Shown here piece by piece: positions 6,748 to 13,697 of a stretch of DNA of 36,078 bases. The DNA lies in NCBI GenBank assembly GCA_904419525.1, contig CAJFRT010000022.1:1-36078 (forward strand), in the 5' to 3' direction. Source of the DNA: Candidatus Gallimonas merdae. GTDB lineage: Bacteria > Bacillota > Clostridia > Christensenellales > Borkfalkiaceae. Made by a program: the position numbers and the translations under genes. Position 1 is the first letter of the stretch. Every line of letters starts with the position of its first letter. The notes below the pieces were generated by a model. It had not been told where the DNA came from and made no database searches. It worked only from the letters and a program-made list of their open reading frames with translations.

Positions 6748-6893
6748 CGATAGTGTGTAAGAACTACGACTTCATCGTGGTGATCAATTTTCTTTCCGCG
6801 TTGTACGGCGGAATGAGATTATCGGAAATCCCGCGCGAAAAATTGCAGCGCGTGATCAATAAGACTTTGGAGGTAAGAGATGACGAATCGTGA
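6744..6893 (+). CDS. Hypothetical small early protein, 49 aa
   Basis: The start overlaps the previous stop (ATGA at 6744-6747), a sign of translational coupling. The peptide has a hydrophobic centre (FIVVINFLSALYGG) and a basic/acidic C-terminus (REKLQRVINKTLEVRDDES). Similar short proteins occur in early operons of Firmicute phages, but I assign no family or role. Confidence 0.55.
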   Translation: MTIVCKNYDFIVVINFLSALYGGMRLSEIPREKLQRVINKTLEVRDDES

Positions 6894-7056
6894 ATGGTTG
6901 AACGGGTTGCCGCAGGAGCAGTTCGCCGCCATGTTCGGCAGCGGGAATGCCCGCAAGCTCAATCAGAGAGCGCGGGAAGTGTGGCTCGGGGCAAAGCACA
7001 CGAAAGACGACGAGGTGTTCACGCTCGAAAAGAAGGTCAAGGAGGGGCGTAGATGA
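6880..7056 (+). CDS. Hypothetical small early protein, 58 aa
   Basis: The start lies 14 bases inside the previous gene and is preceded by GGAGG (6868-6874 region). The peptide begins MTNREWLNGLPQEQFAAMFG, a pattern I recall from small phage proteins of the type 'REWLN.L..E.FA', and continues with a basic helix. Its stop overlaps the next start (ATGA at 7053-7056). Function is unknown. Confidence 0.55.
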   Translation: MTNREWLNGLPQEQFAAMFGSGNARKLNQRAREVWLGAKHTKDDEVFTLEKKVKEGRR

Positions 7057-8219
7057 AGGCGTACAAAGGATTTAACCATGATATGACTTGCCGCGGGTTT
7101 CAGTACGAAGAGGGAAAAACGTACGAAATGGAAGGCGACGTCGAATGTTGCGAAAAAGGCTTTCATGCCTGCGAATATCCGCTCGATTGTTTCTCCTATT
7201 ATGCGCCGAGCCAGAGTGTCTACCGTGAGGTAGAACAGGACGGAGAGTTGTCGCGGGACGGAGATGATACGAAAGTTGCTTCTTCCAAAATCACAGTTGG
7301 AGCTAAACTCGACATTGCTGGACTTGTCAAGGCATCGTTTGAGTACATAAAAGAACGGGCAGACAAGACAAAGTCCAATCACAGTAAAGCGAAGAGGGAG
7401 ATCAACTCCGCGACGGGCGACGGGTCTGCGAACTCCGCGACGGGTTACGGGTCTGCGAACTCCGCGACGGGCGACAGGTCTGCGAACTCCGCGACGGGCG
7501 ACAGGTCTGCGAACTCCGCGACGGGCGACAGGTCTGCGAACTCCGCGACGGGCGACGGGTCTGCGAACTCCGCGACGGGTAACGGGTCTGCGAACTCCGC
7601 GACGGGTAACAGGTCTGCGAACTCCGCGACGGGTTACGGGTCTGCGAACTCCGCGACGGGTAACGGGTCTGCGAACTCCGCGACGGGTAACAGGTCTGCG
7701 AACTCCGCGACGGGTAACGGGTCTGCGAACTCCGCGACGGGTTACGGGTCTGCGAACTCCGCGACGGGTTACGGGTCTGCGAACTCCGCGACGGGTAACT
7801 GGTCTGCGAACTCCGCGACGGGCGACGGGTCTGCGAACTCCGCGACGGGCGACGGGTCTGCGAACTCCGCGACGGGTTACGGGTCTGCGAACTCCGCGAC
7901 GGGTTACGGGTCTGCGAACTCCGCGACGGGCGACAGGTCTGCGAACTCCGCGACGGGTTACGGGTCGGCGAATATCTCCACAGGAATGGAGTGCAAAAAC
8001 GAAGGCATGGGACAGGCCAATATCTCCGTCGGCTGGGGTGTGGACAACAAATGTAAAGGCTGCATCGGAAGCTATCTTGTTCTTTCCGAATGGGGCGAAT
8101 GGGACGGAGAAAAGAACCCTCTGTTGGGCGCACAGATGATTTTCATCGACGGAGAGAAATACAAGGCAGATACCTTCTATATGCTCAAAGACGGGAAGTT
8201 CGTCGAGGTGGCGGAATGA
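7053..8219 (+). CDS. DUF7666-like N-terminal domain with 21 nine-residue repeats
   Basis: This 388-residue protein has three parts. Residues 1-117 begin MKAYKGFNHDMTCRGFQYEEG, which I recognise as a conserved phage domain of unknown function. Residues 118-306 are 21 tandem repeats of NSATG-x-x-SA, and residues 307-388 form a C-terminal domain. The repeats resemble the S-A-x-G pattern of beta-roll heads such as YadA, so a solenoid is plausible. Only the two x positions vary (Asp, Asn or Tyr, then Gly, Arg or Trp). The gene is coupled to its neighbours by ATGA overlaps on both sides. Homologues with other repeat sequences occur in clostridial phages; the role is unknown. Confidence 0.8.
   Translation: MKAYKGFNHDMTCRGFQYEEGKTYEMEGDVECCEKGFHACEYPLDCFSYYAPSQSVYREVEQDGELSRDGDDTKVASSKITVGAKLDIAGLVKASFEYIKERADKTKSNHSKAKREINSATGDGSANSATGYGSANSATGDRSANSATGDRSANSATGDRSANSATGDGSANSATGNGSANSATGNRSANSATGYGSANSATGNGSANSATGNRSANSATGNGSANSATGYGSANSATGYGSANSATGNWSANSATGDGSANSATGDGSANSATGYGSANSATGYGSANSATGDRSANSATGYGSANISTGMECKNEGMGQANISVGWGVDNKCKGCIGSYLVLSEWGEWDGEKNPLLGAQMIFIDGEKYKADTFYMLKDGKFVEVAE
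7404..7970 (+). repeat. 21 tandem 27-bp coding repeats
   Basis: Units are nearly identical over 27 bases except at three adjacent positions: the wobble base of the second Gly codon, the first base of codon 6 (GAC/TAC/AAC) and the first base of codon 7 (GGG/AGG/TGG). GGC always precedes GAC, and GGT always precedes TAC or AAC. No spacers separate the units, so this is not a CRISPR array. Confidence 0.95.
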
Positions 8220-8488
8220 CGCAAGAAATGATGCAGAAAATGACGCGGAAAGAGTGGCGTGCGTATTGCAAGCACATGAAAGCGTTGGAGAAGAGAGATA
8301 AAGAATTCCCCCAACGTACTTCGTTGGAGGAGATGAAGGAACTGACTGATTGGCATTTGGAAAGTGCGAGGCGAAATAATAAATCGGCGGAAGTATTGCA
8401 GAACGTCGCATTGTCGTTTTTTGTTGTTAGCGGAATTGCCCAGGTGGTAGCCATTGTGTTTATCATTCTCAACGCGATATACCACTAA
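8216..8488 (+). CDS. Small membrane protein, 90 aa
   Basis: The ATG at 8216 overlaps the previous stop (ATGA). A long charged helical N-terminus (about 60 residues: MTQEMMQKMTRKEWRAYC...) is followed by one hydrophobic segment (VALSFFVVSGIAQVVAIVFIIL) near the C-terminus, so it is probably a tail-anchored cytosolic coiled protein. No family is recognised. It converges on the minus-strand gene at 8485, and their stop codons overlap (CTAA at 8485-8488). Membrane exclusion or signalling roles are possible but unsupported. Confidence 0.65.
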   Translation: MTQEMMQKMTRKEWRAYCKHMKALEKRDKEFPQRTSLEEMKELTDWHLESARRNNKSAEVLQNVALSFFVVSGIAQVVAIVFIILNAIYH

Positions 8489-8787
8489 GCGAAGAATTCC
8501 AACGCAGCAAAAACACCTGAAATAATTGATCCCATGGCAGAAAAGACTGCGGCAATGGTGGCGATAACGGCGATTTTCTTCGACTGTTTTGCAGATTTAT
8601 CCGAGGCTTCTGCTGCCATTTTGGCGTTTTCTGTGGCTTCTTTGGAAGCTTCCGCAATCTCCCGAAGCGCGGCAGTCTGTTCGTTCATGTAATGCCCGAA
8701 CGCTTCCATGCGGGCGCTCTCCGCCATAGCTTGTTTTTGACGTTCAATTGCGGCGCTTTGTTCTTTCAAAGCATCGTCCAAATTCAT
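8485..8787 (-). CDS. Coiled-coil protein with C-terminal membrane segment, 100 aa
   Basis: Residues 1-68 are a predicted amphipathic coiled coil rich in Ala, Glu and Lys (MNLDDALKEQSAAIERQKQA onward). Residues 72-98 are hydrophobic (KIAVIATIAAVFSAMGSIIS). The gene lies in one operon with the XRE gene at 8784-8984, with start and stop overlapping by four bases (ATGA on the minus strand). Co-expression with a repressor-type gene suggests activity in the lysogen, for example superinfection exclusion, but this is inference. Confidence 0.7.
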   Translation of the reverse strand: MNLDDALKEQSAAIERQKQAMAESARMEAFGHYMNEQTAALREIAEASKEATENAKMAAEASDKSAKQSKKIAVIATIAAVFSAMGSIISGVFAALEFFA

Positions 8788-8984
8788 TCTTCTCCCTCCA
8801 GCGGGAACAGCTCCTCGACGGTAGTGCCGAGGACGCGGGCAAGGCGAAGAGCGATATTGACAGTTGGTACTTGGTAGGAAACCTCATAACGGATATATTG
8901 CCGTTCTGATATTTCGCAAAGGGTTGCTACTTGCTTTTGTGTCAGGTTTGTTTTGGTGCGGTACTCTTTCAAAAAATTTTTCAT
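8784..8984 (-). CDS. XRE-family repressor of the second switch, 66 aa
   Basis: The start at 8984 has AGGAGA at 8991-8996; the longer upstream frame is an antisense artefact. Almost the whole protein is a helix-turn-helix domain (TNLTQKQVATLCEISERQY), ending in the common VEELFPLE tail. It is a paralogue of the divergently transcribed gene at 9082; both share ISERQYIR. Between them lie two copies of an 18-bp dyad. The pair looks like a compact cI/cro switch, separate from the one at 5.3-6.7 kb. Confidence 0.8.
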   Translation of the reverse strand: MKNFLKEYRTKTNLTQKQVATLCEISERQYIRYEVSYQVPTVNIALRLARVLGTTVEELFPLEGEE

Positions 8985-9003
8985 AGAAGTTCTCCTAAAA
9001 TAC

Positions 9004-9060
9004 TTGACATGACAGCAATGACATGATAAAATAGCGGTAGAGCATGACAGCAGTGACATG
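9004..9060 (+). promoter_or_regulatory. Promoter with duplicated 18-bp operators between XRE genes
   Basis: TTGACA (9004-9009), 17-bp spacer, TAAAAT (9027-9032). CATGACAGCAATGACATG (9008-9025) and CATGACAGCAGTGACATG (9043-9060) differ at one base and begin 35 bp apart. Each has dyad symmetry, CATG-n-CA/TG-n-CATG. The first fills the spacer and the second covers the region just after the start of transcription. Confidence 0.8.
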
Positions 9061-9081
9061 TTACTACAAACAGGAGGTAAG

Positions 9082-9282
9082 ATGACAGCATTAAAGACAG
9101 TCAGAATGGCGGCAAAAAAGACGCAGAAGGAAGTCGCCAAACAGGCGGGCATCTCCGAAAGGCAGTACATACGCATCGAAAACGGTGAGAGGTTGACGAA
9201 CATTGTAACTGCTTTTCGGATAGCCCAAAGTTTGGATAGCACCATTGACGAATGCTTCCGCGACTATTTTACACCAAACTGA
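9082..9282 (+). CDS. XRE-family regulator, Cro-like partner, 66 aa
   Basis: CAGGAGGTAAG directly before the ATG at 9082 supports this start over an upstream in-frame codon. The helix-turn-helix (KTQKEVAKQAGISERQYIRI) is closely related to that of the leftward regulator at 8784. The C-terminus (FRIAQSLDSTIDECF) is the usual dimer-forming helix of short XRE proteins. It is expressed from the operator-covered promoter at 9004 and probably opposes its leftward partner. Confidence 0.8.
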   Translation: MTALKTVRMAAKKTQKEVAKQAGISERQYIRIENGERLTNIVTAFRIAQSLDSTIDECFRDYFTPN

Positions 9283-9303
9283 CAGAGTTGTCAAGTCAAG
9301 ATT

Positions 9304-9654
9304 ATGGCAAAGACAATGCAGGAATGGTTTGAGGACTATCTCACGAAGGAGTTCTACGAGGGAGCATGGAGGTTTCGCGGCACGGAGTTCATGCGTGTCG
9401 TACAACTGAAAGCAAATGAACATTTTGTGGTCGTGCATTTATCCTGTGGATATGGTTGGGTAAAGTCAAGGATTCTTTCCGACCATTACGGTATCGACAA
9501 CAGCGTGAGAATGTTCACGGGGCAGACGGCGGCAGAGGATTGCATCAAATGGACTGCGTTCAAGGCGCGTGAAGTAATCGAGACGGTTGTCGATCGGGTA
9601 CAGCCTTATGAGAACAATTACAATAAGTATCTGAAAGCATTAAGAGGTGAATGA
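9304..9654 (+). CDS. Hypothetical protein, 116 aa
   Basis: The frame is well supported by length and by tight spacing to the next gene (2 bases between stop and start). It encodes a soluble, aromatic-rich protein (EWFEDYLTKEFYEGAWRF, NYNKYLKALRGE). No clear ribosome-binding site precedes the ATG at 9304; an ATG at 9316 is an alternative. I recognise no domain. It opens the genes that lead into the replication module. Confidence 0.6.
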   Translation: MAKTMQEWFEDYLTKEFYEGAWRFRGTEFMRVVQLKANEHFVVVHLSCGYGWVKSRILSDHYGIDNSVRMFTGQTAAEDCIKWTAFKAREVIETVVDRVQPYENNYNKYLKALRGE

Positions 9655-9655
9655 G

Positions 9656-9862
9656 ATGAACAAGGAAGAAGTCATGAAGGCATTGGACGATTTGTACGAG
9701 GACTATGCGGACATCATCGAACGGCTCCGCGACGTCAAGAAGGACATCGAGCGGAACGGCGAATTCGGCTATGCCGAGAAAGGCAAGCTCGTAGACCTGC
9801 GGCTTTCGTTTGACAACGTGGCGTATTGTCTCGGGAATATCCTGCGCGGGGTGACGGTATGA
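9656..9862 (+). CDS. Hypothetical coiled protein, 68 aa
   Basis: The ATG at 9656 follows AGAGGTG at a suitable distance; an in-frame GTG at 9647 is possible. The sequence is predicted almost entirely helical and charged (EEVMKALDDLYEDYADIIERL). It sits between the hypothetical gene at 9304 and the Gp157-like gene, and its stop overlaps the next start (ATGA at 9859). The family is unknown. Confidence 0.55.
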   Translation: MNKEEVMKALDDLYEDYADIIERLRDVKKDIERNGEFGYAEKGKLVDLRLSFDNVAYCLGNILRGVTV

Positions 9863-9969
9863 AGGACGCGCCTTGGGTAGGGTTGTGCCGAGAGGACTGG
9901 GAAGAAGTCGGAATGCAGATCTTCAAAGACGAGGAGGACGAAGATGAGCCTGTACAGTCTGACAGATGA
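9859..9969 (+). CDS. Very small acidic protein, 36 aa
   Basis: Starts in a four-base overlap with the preceding stop and ends 26 bases inside the Gp157-like gene. The peptide begins MKDAPWVGLCREDWEEVGMQ and ends in a run of Glu and Asp. The stop-start overlap suggests it is translated, but it may only serve coupling to the next gene, whose ribosome-binding site lies inside it. No function is assigned. Confidence 0.4.
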   Translation: MKDAPWVGLCREDWEEVGMQIFKDEEDEDEPVQSDR

Positions 9970-10444
9970 ATGCAGAAACCTGTATGACGCGCTGATGGCG
10001 TCCGCGGACGAGGAGACGGGGGAGGTGGACATCTCCCTCGTGAACGCCCTTGCAGAGCGTCAGGAGGCGTGGGAGGACAAAGCGGTTGCGGTCGCGTGTG
10101 TGTATCGCTCCCTGGATGAGGACGCCGCCCGCGTAGGGCGCGAGATCGAGCGTCTGACGGCGATGAAGAAGCGGCTCGAGCGAGAACGCGACAGAGTGAA
10201 AGAAGGGCTTTCAGCGGCATTTACGGCGCTTGGCGTGGAGAAGGTGAAGGGCATGTATGCAGACATTTCTTTCCGAGCCAGCGAGCAGACGATCATCGAC
10301 AACGCGGACGCGGTTCCCGAAGAGTACATGACGGTCAAGACGACATACACGCCGAACAAGACGGCGATCAGGGAAGCGATCAAGGCGGGCAAGGAAGTCC
10401 CCGGCGCGCACCTGGAACAGAAGAAGAACATTCAGATCAAATAA
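9944..10444 (+). CDS. Siphovirus Gp157-family protein
   Basis: The 166-residue sequence begins MSLYSLTDECRNLYDAL and continues with a long coiled coil (about residues 60-95, REIERLTAMKKRLERERDRV). A C-terminal strand-rich part, around TYTPNKTAIREAIKAGKEV and ending in a Lys-rich tail, is the usual layout of Gp157. The family is named for Streptococcus thermophilus phage Sfi-type proteins and is nearly always found next to single-strand annealing genes, as here. Its biochemical role is not settled; a recombination accessory function is inferred from context. Confidence 0.85.
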   Translation: MSLYSLTDECRNLYDALMASADEETGEVDISLVNALAERQEAWEDKAVAVACVYRSLDEDAARVGREIERLTAMKKRLERERDRVKEGLSAAFTALGVEKVKGMYADISFRASEQTIIDNADAVPEEYMTVKTTYTPNKTAIREAIKAGKEVPGAHLEQKKNIQIK

Positions 10445-10458
10445 GCAAGGAGGATGAG

Positions 10459-11112
10459 ATGAACATTTATGAAAAGCTGTCGGCCATTCAGTGCGAACTG
10501 AAAGCGCCGAAGAACCAGTTCAACAAATTCGGCGGATATAATTACCGAAGCTGTGAGGACATTCTGGAAGCGGTCAAGCCGCTCTGCGCAAAGTACAAGA
10601 CGGCGCTTATGCTTGAAGATGATATCGTTTCGATCGGGACAAGGTACTATGTCAAAGCAACCGCGACGCTTTACGATTGTGAGGATACAGGCGATAATTC
10701 CGATATCTTATTTTCTACGGCTTACGCCCGAGAGGAAGAGAGCAAAAAGGGCATGGACGGTTCGCAGGTCACGGGGGCAAGCAGTTCCTACGCGCGGAAA
10801 TATGCGCTGAACGGTCTTTTCAGCATTGACGACGCAAAGGACAGCGACGCGACCAATACGGGCGAGAGCGCCGCACAGAAGCCCGCAGCGACCGCGCAGA
10901 AGTCAACCGCCCAGAAGAAAGAGCCTGTGCCCGAGATCACGCCGGACGCTGTCGCCTCGGCGGGGATCCTGGACCCGCAGGGCATGATCGACTGGCTGGA
11001 AGGGAAGATCGGATGCCCCGTTGCCATGTTCGACGACGAGGAACGCGCGGCGGCATGGAAGATCATCAAGAGGCAGGCGGCAAAGAATGCACAAGCACAG
11101 GAAAGCGTTTGA
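10459..11112 (+). CDS. erf: ERF-family single-strand annealing protein
   Basis: The 217-residue protein has the ERF signature near the N-terminus (FGGYNYRSCEDILEAVKPL, residues about 24-42) and the second conserved block GMDGSQVTGASSSYARKYAL ahead of the Asp-rich turn SIDDAKDSDA. The middle is an Ala/Thr/Lys-rich linker, and the C-terminus is a small helical domain. ERF proteins anneal complementary single strands and replace RecA-type recombination in phage replication or circularisation. GGAGG precedes the start at 10459. The adjacent Gp157 and SSB genes complete the module. Confidence 0.9.
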   Translation: MNIYEKLSAIQCELKAPKNQFNKFGGYNYRSCEDILEAVKPLCAKYKTALMLEDDIVSIGTRYYVKATATLYDCEDTGDNSDILFSTAYAREEESKKGMDGSQVTGASSSYARKYALNGLFSIDDAKDSDATNTGESAAQKPAATAQKSTAQKKEPVPEITPDAVASAGILDPQGMIDWLEGKIGCPVAMFDDEERAAAWKIIKRQAAKNAQAQESV

Positions 11113-11305
11113 CGAGAGAAAGATTTGTCTTCATTGTCCGCTCCCGCGGTGCCTCATGGACGGAAAGCGGAGGGGAGAGATTTGCGGGATATTGAAGCAG
11201 GCGAGGAAAGATTATTATGCTGAAAGGAACGCTCGTAAAGCTCAACGAGGACGGCACGGCACTCATAAAGGCGCAGCTCCCGTTGGGGCAGGTGCTGCAC
11301 CATGA
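11087..11305 (+). CDS. Small Cys-rich (zinc-knuckle-like) protein, 72 aa
   Basis: The reading frame overlaps the end of the ERF gene by 26 bases and the start of the HNH gene by 89. Residues 14-34 contain four cysteines spaced like a small zinc site (CLHCPLPRC then a later GEIC). The basic region following it suits nucleic-acid binding. The long overlap with the next gene is unusual, and the C-terminal third could be read-through of no value. I am only moderately sure it is a gene. Confidence 0.45.
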   Translation: MHKHRKAFDERKICLHCPLPRCLMDGKRRGEICGILKQARKDYYAERNARKAQRGRHGTHKGAAPVGAGAAP

Positions 11306-11870
11306 GGTCAAAGAAGTCTACATAGACCTTATCGACAGCCGCCCGCTCTCGGACAAGCAAAGAAAAATGTGTTATGCGATGATCAAGGCGATCGCGGACT
11401 GGTCGGGGAGCGGGACGGAGGACGTGAAAAAGGCGTTCAAAATGGAGTTCTGGGCGGAGAGGGTGGACACGTTGGCGGACAAGATATTCTCACTATCTAA
11501 CGCCCCGATGAGCCTTGTCGCAGAGTTTCAGCGGTTTCTCGTAGCGTTTATCCTGACGAACGATATCCCCACCAAACGCCCGCTGCGGGAGTATGTGGAC
11601 GACATAGAAGCGTACACATACTTTTGCCTTGTACGCCGTAAATGTGCGGTTTGCGGGAAAAGAGCGGACGGACATCACATTGACGCTATCGGCATGGGGA
11701 ACAACCGTGACGAGGTGCAGCACGAGGGGCGCGAGGTGATGAGCCTTTGCCGAGAGCACCACACGGAAATACACACGATAGGCTATAACGCCTTTATGCA
11801 GAAGTACCATTTGAACGGCGGCGTGCCTGCCGACAAAACAATCATGAAAATTTATAACTGGAGGAAGTAA
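11217..11870 (+). CDS. HNHc nuclease (HNHc_6 type, NinB-like N-terminus)
   Basis: 217 residues. The N-terminal part (SRPLSDKQRKMCYAMIKAIA) resembles NinB-type recombination proteins. The C-terminal zinc-bound HNH domain shows Cys143, Cys146, His153-His154, Cys178 and His181-His182 in the order expected (KCAVCGKRADGHHID, then SLCREHHTEIH). HNH proteins of this type are common in Firmicute phage replication modules and are thought to process recombination intermediates. It is followed immediately by the SSB gene, whose start abuts this stop. Confidence 0.85.
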   Translation: MLKGTLVKLNEDGTALIKAQLPLGQVLHHEVKEVYIDLIDSRPLSDKQRKMCYAMIKAIADWSGSGTEDVKKAFKMEFWAERVDTLADKIFSLSNAPMSLVAEFQRFLVAFILTNDIPTKRPLREYVDDIEAYTYFCLVRRKCAVCGKRADGHHIDAIGMGNNRDEVQHEGREVMSLCREHHTEIHTIGYNAFMQKYHLNGGVPADKTIMKIYNWRK

Positions 11871-12287
11871 ATGAACAAAGTATTTTTGATTGGGAACCTT
11901 ACGCGAGACCCAGAACTGACGAACACGCCTGCAGGGGTGGATGTGTGCAGATTTTCTATTGCGGTCAATCGCGGATATGGAGATAATCAGGCAACAGATT
12001 TTTACAACGTCACGGCATGGCGCGGGCTTGGCGATACGGTTTCGCGGTACGCAAGGAAGGGACACAAAGTCGCCGTAAGCGGTGATATTCAGTTGCGGCA
12101 ATACGAGGCGAACGACGGCACAAAACGGCTTGCTGTTGACGTGATTGCGCAGAACGTGGAATTTCTCACGCCGAAGCAGGAACAGCCCGCAGAACTCGAA
12201 AGAACGCCCGTACAGCCCGCGAAACCCGCGAAGCCTGTACAGCAGAAGATTGAAGCGTTTGACGATGACGGGGACATCCCGTTCTGA
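11871..12287 (+). CDS. ssb: Single-stranded DNA-binding protein
   Basis: A 138-residue SSB with the OB fold at residues 1-105 (MNKVFLIGNLTRDPEL at the start, VCRFSIAVNR, DFYNVTAWRG, VDVIAQNVEFL), a Pro-rich linker and the acidic tip DDDGDIPF that recruits replication partners. Length and order are typical of phage SSB. GGAGG lies just before the ATG. It would coat single strands for the ERF annealing protein and the replication fork. Confidence 0.97.
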   Translation: MNKVFLIGNLTRDPELTNTPAGVDVCRFSIAVNRGYGDNQATDFYNVTAWRGLGDTVSRYARKGHKVAVSGDIQLRQYEANDGTKRLAVDVIAQNVEFLTPKQEQPAELERTPVQPAKPAKPVQQKIEAFDDDGDIPF

Positions 12288-12295
12288 GGTGAGCA

Positions 12296-13135
12296 ATGAA
12301 GAGCGGAATTGACTACTTTCCGCTTGACGTTACTTTGGACGAGAAGTTTGAACTGATCGAGGCGCAATTCGGCTTAAAGGGCTTTGCGATAATGATCAAG
12401 CTCCTGCAAAAGATTTACGGGGGAGAAGGTTATTACGCCGAGTGGACAACAGAGATTGCATTATTGTTCGCCAAGAGGATAGGAGCGAATGGTAGTGCCG
12501 TCTCCGACATAGTAAGCGCCGCGATCAAAAGAGGGATCTTTGACAAGACATTGTATGACAAGTATCAGATTCTGACATCCAAGGGGATCCAGAAACGGTA
12601 CTTCGAGATCGTAAGTCGTCGTAAGAATGTCGAGGTCAAAAGAGAGTACCTCTTGTTTGATGCTGCCATTTTACGTAAAAATGCAGACAATCTCGCCGAA
12701 AATGTAGACATTTTTCCAAAAAATGCATACATTTCCGAACAAAGTAAAGGAAAGGAAAGTAAAGGAAAGGAAAGTAAAGGAAAGAAAAGGAAAGTAGAGG
12801 AGAGTAGAGGAGAGAATCCACCCTCTCCACCCACGGACTGCAACATTTGCTTGCGGGAGTTTTTGGGAAAGCACAAGAATGTCATCGTTGATAATTGTTC
12901 CGGCGTTAATCTTGACATGATCGACTATGACTTACTTGAGTATCGGTTTGCCGAAAGTTCCTATCTGTCGGACAGAGTACATGAGCTTTCGTGGATAGCA
13001 AAGAACTACGTGAGGATTTCCGCAGGAGAGTTCAAGGACAGAACATTAAAAAGCAAAAGCGGGATTACGGAGAAGGTACAAAGGGTTCTGCAGATGGTCA
13101 AGGAGGAAGAGGTGAATGAAGCTGACGAAAACTGA
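12296..13135 (+). CDS. Replication initiator / replisome organizer (Lin1244-type N-terminus)
   Basis: 279 residues. The N-terminal 115 residues (SGIDYFPLDVTLDEKFELIE, then LKGFAIMIKLLQKIYGGEGY) match the Lin1244/Lin1753-like domain found in replication proteins of Gram-positive phages, a winged-helix type DNA binder. A low-complexity middle (residues 128-175) is encoded by tandem DNA repeats, and a C-terminal helical domain follows. Placing the origin inside the initiator gene is common in phages, lambda O being the classic case. Its last bases overlap the next gene by 20. Family assignment is from memory of conserved residues. Confidence 0.8.
   Translation: MKSGIDYFPLDVTLDEKFELIEAQFGLKGFAIMIKLLQKIYGGEGYYAEWTTEIALLFAKRIGANGSAVSDIVSAAIKRGIFDKTLYDKYQILTSKGIQKRYFEIVSRRKNVEVKREYLLFDAAILRKNADNLAENVDIFPKNAYISEQSKGKESKGKESKGKKRKVEESRGENPPSPPTDCNICLREFLGKHKNVIVDNCSGVNLDMIDYDLLEYRFAESSYLSDRVHELSWIAKNYVRISAGEFKDRTLKSKSGITEKVQRVLQMVKEEEVNEADEN
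12678..12814 (+). repeat. Iteron-like repeats inside the initiator gene; candidate replication origin
   Basis: Three 21-bp units (12678-12740), each of the form AAAATGyAkACA, are followed by three 15-bp units AAAGTAAAGGAAAGG (12741-12785). An A/G-rich tract with two GTAGAGGAGA copies then runs to about 12814. Strand asymmetry is strong: almost no C on the plus strand from 12740 to 12815. Confidence 0.6.
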
Positions 13136-13697
13136 CGTTGCAAAAATGATCGGGATTGTGTATTTGGAGAGCGGACAGAGCGTATCGGAACATGACATTA
13201 AGGAACGGGTCGATTTCTGGTATGCATCTTTGAAGCAATTTGAACGGGAAATTGTTCTGACTGCTTTTCAGAACGTCGCGATGAATACGAATTATCCGGT
13301 GAAGCTGGCAGATGTCTGCAATGAGATCAGGCGGCTGCAGGCGCTTGGCGAGAAGTCTGACGAGCAGCTTTGGGTGGAGCTCACGGGCGTTCTGGACAAA
13401 GTGCGCCACAATACGGAAGGATACCGCTACGACTATATGGACGAAGGGGCTCGTTGCCGCAAGTCCAATGAACAGATCTATGCGGCACTCCCGCCCGAGA
13501 TCAAGGACTACCTGCGGAGCATCTCGGAGCTGATCACGGTGGCGTATATGTCGTCGGAGGATTTGCGCTATGAAAAGGCGCGGTTCATGAAGCGCATCGG
13601 CGAGATACGCGAACAGGCGCGGCTGCGCAGGGACACGCCGAAAGAGGTGCTGGAGCTTCTTTCCGGTCCCGTGCCGCAGCTCACGGAGGGGAGATGA
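13116..13697 (+). CDS. Replication-associated protein, helicase-loader candidate
   Basis: 193 residues starting inside the initiator gene. The N-terminal 75 residues (LTKTDVAKMIGIVYL, ERVDFWYASLKQFEREIVL, TNYPVKLADVCNEI) follow the pattern of the G39P/DnaD-associated helicase-loader family, in which a small helical domain sits before an unstructured tail. The C-terminus is helical and basic. Position directly after the initiator supports a loader or organizer role. The family call is tentative. Confidence 0.6.
   Translation: MKLTKTDVAKMIGIVYLESGQSVSEHDIKERVDFWYASLKQFEREIVLTAFQNVAMNTNYPVKLADVCNEIRRLQALGEKSDEQLWVELTGVLDKVRHNTEGYRYDYMDEGARCRKSNEQIYAALPPEIKDYLRSISELITVAYMSSEDLRYEKARFMKRIGEIREQARLRRDTPKEVLELLSGPVPQLTEGR

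Noticed and set aside
7404..7970. CRISPR array
   Set aside because: Units are contiguous, 27 bp, in frame, and lack unique spacers; they are coding repeats.
7404..7970. Target of a diversity-generating retroelement
   Set aside because: The changes sit at first bases of AAC- and AGG-like codons, which looks like adenine mutagenesis, but the second A of AAC never changes, and no reverse transcriptase or template repeat is visible in the window.
6963..8411. 482-residue open frame on the minus strand
   Set aside because: It is the antisense of the repeat protein gene; its Arg/Pro/Val repeats are a reflection of the 27-bp units, and it has no ribosome-binding site.
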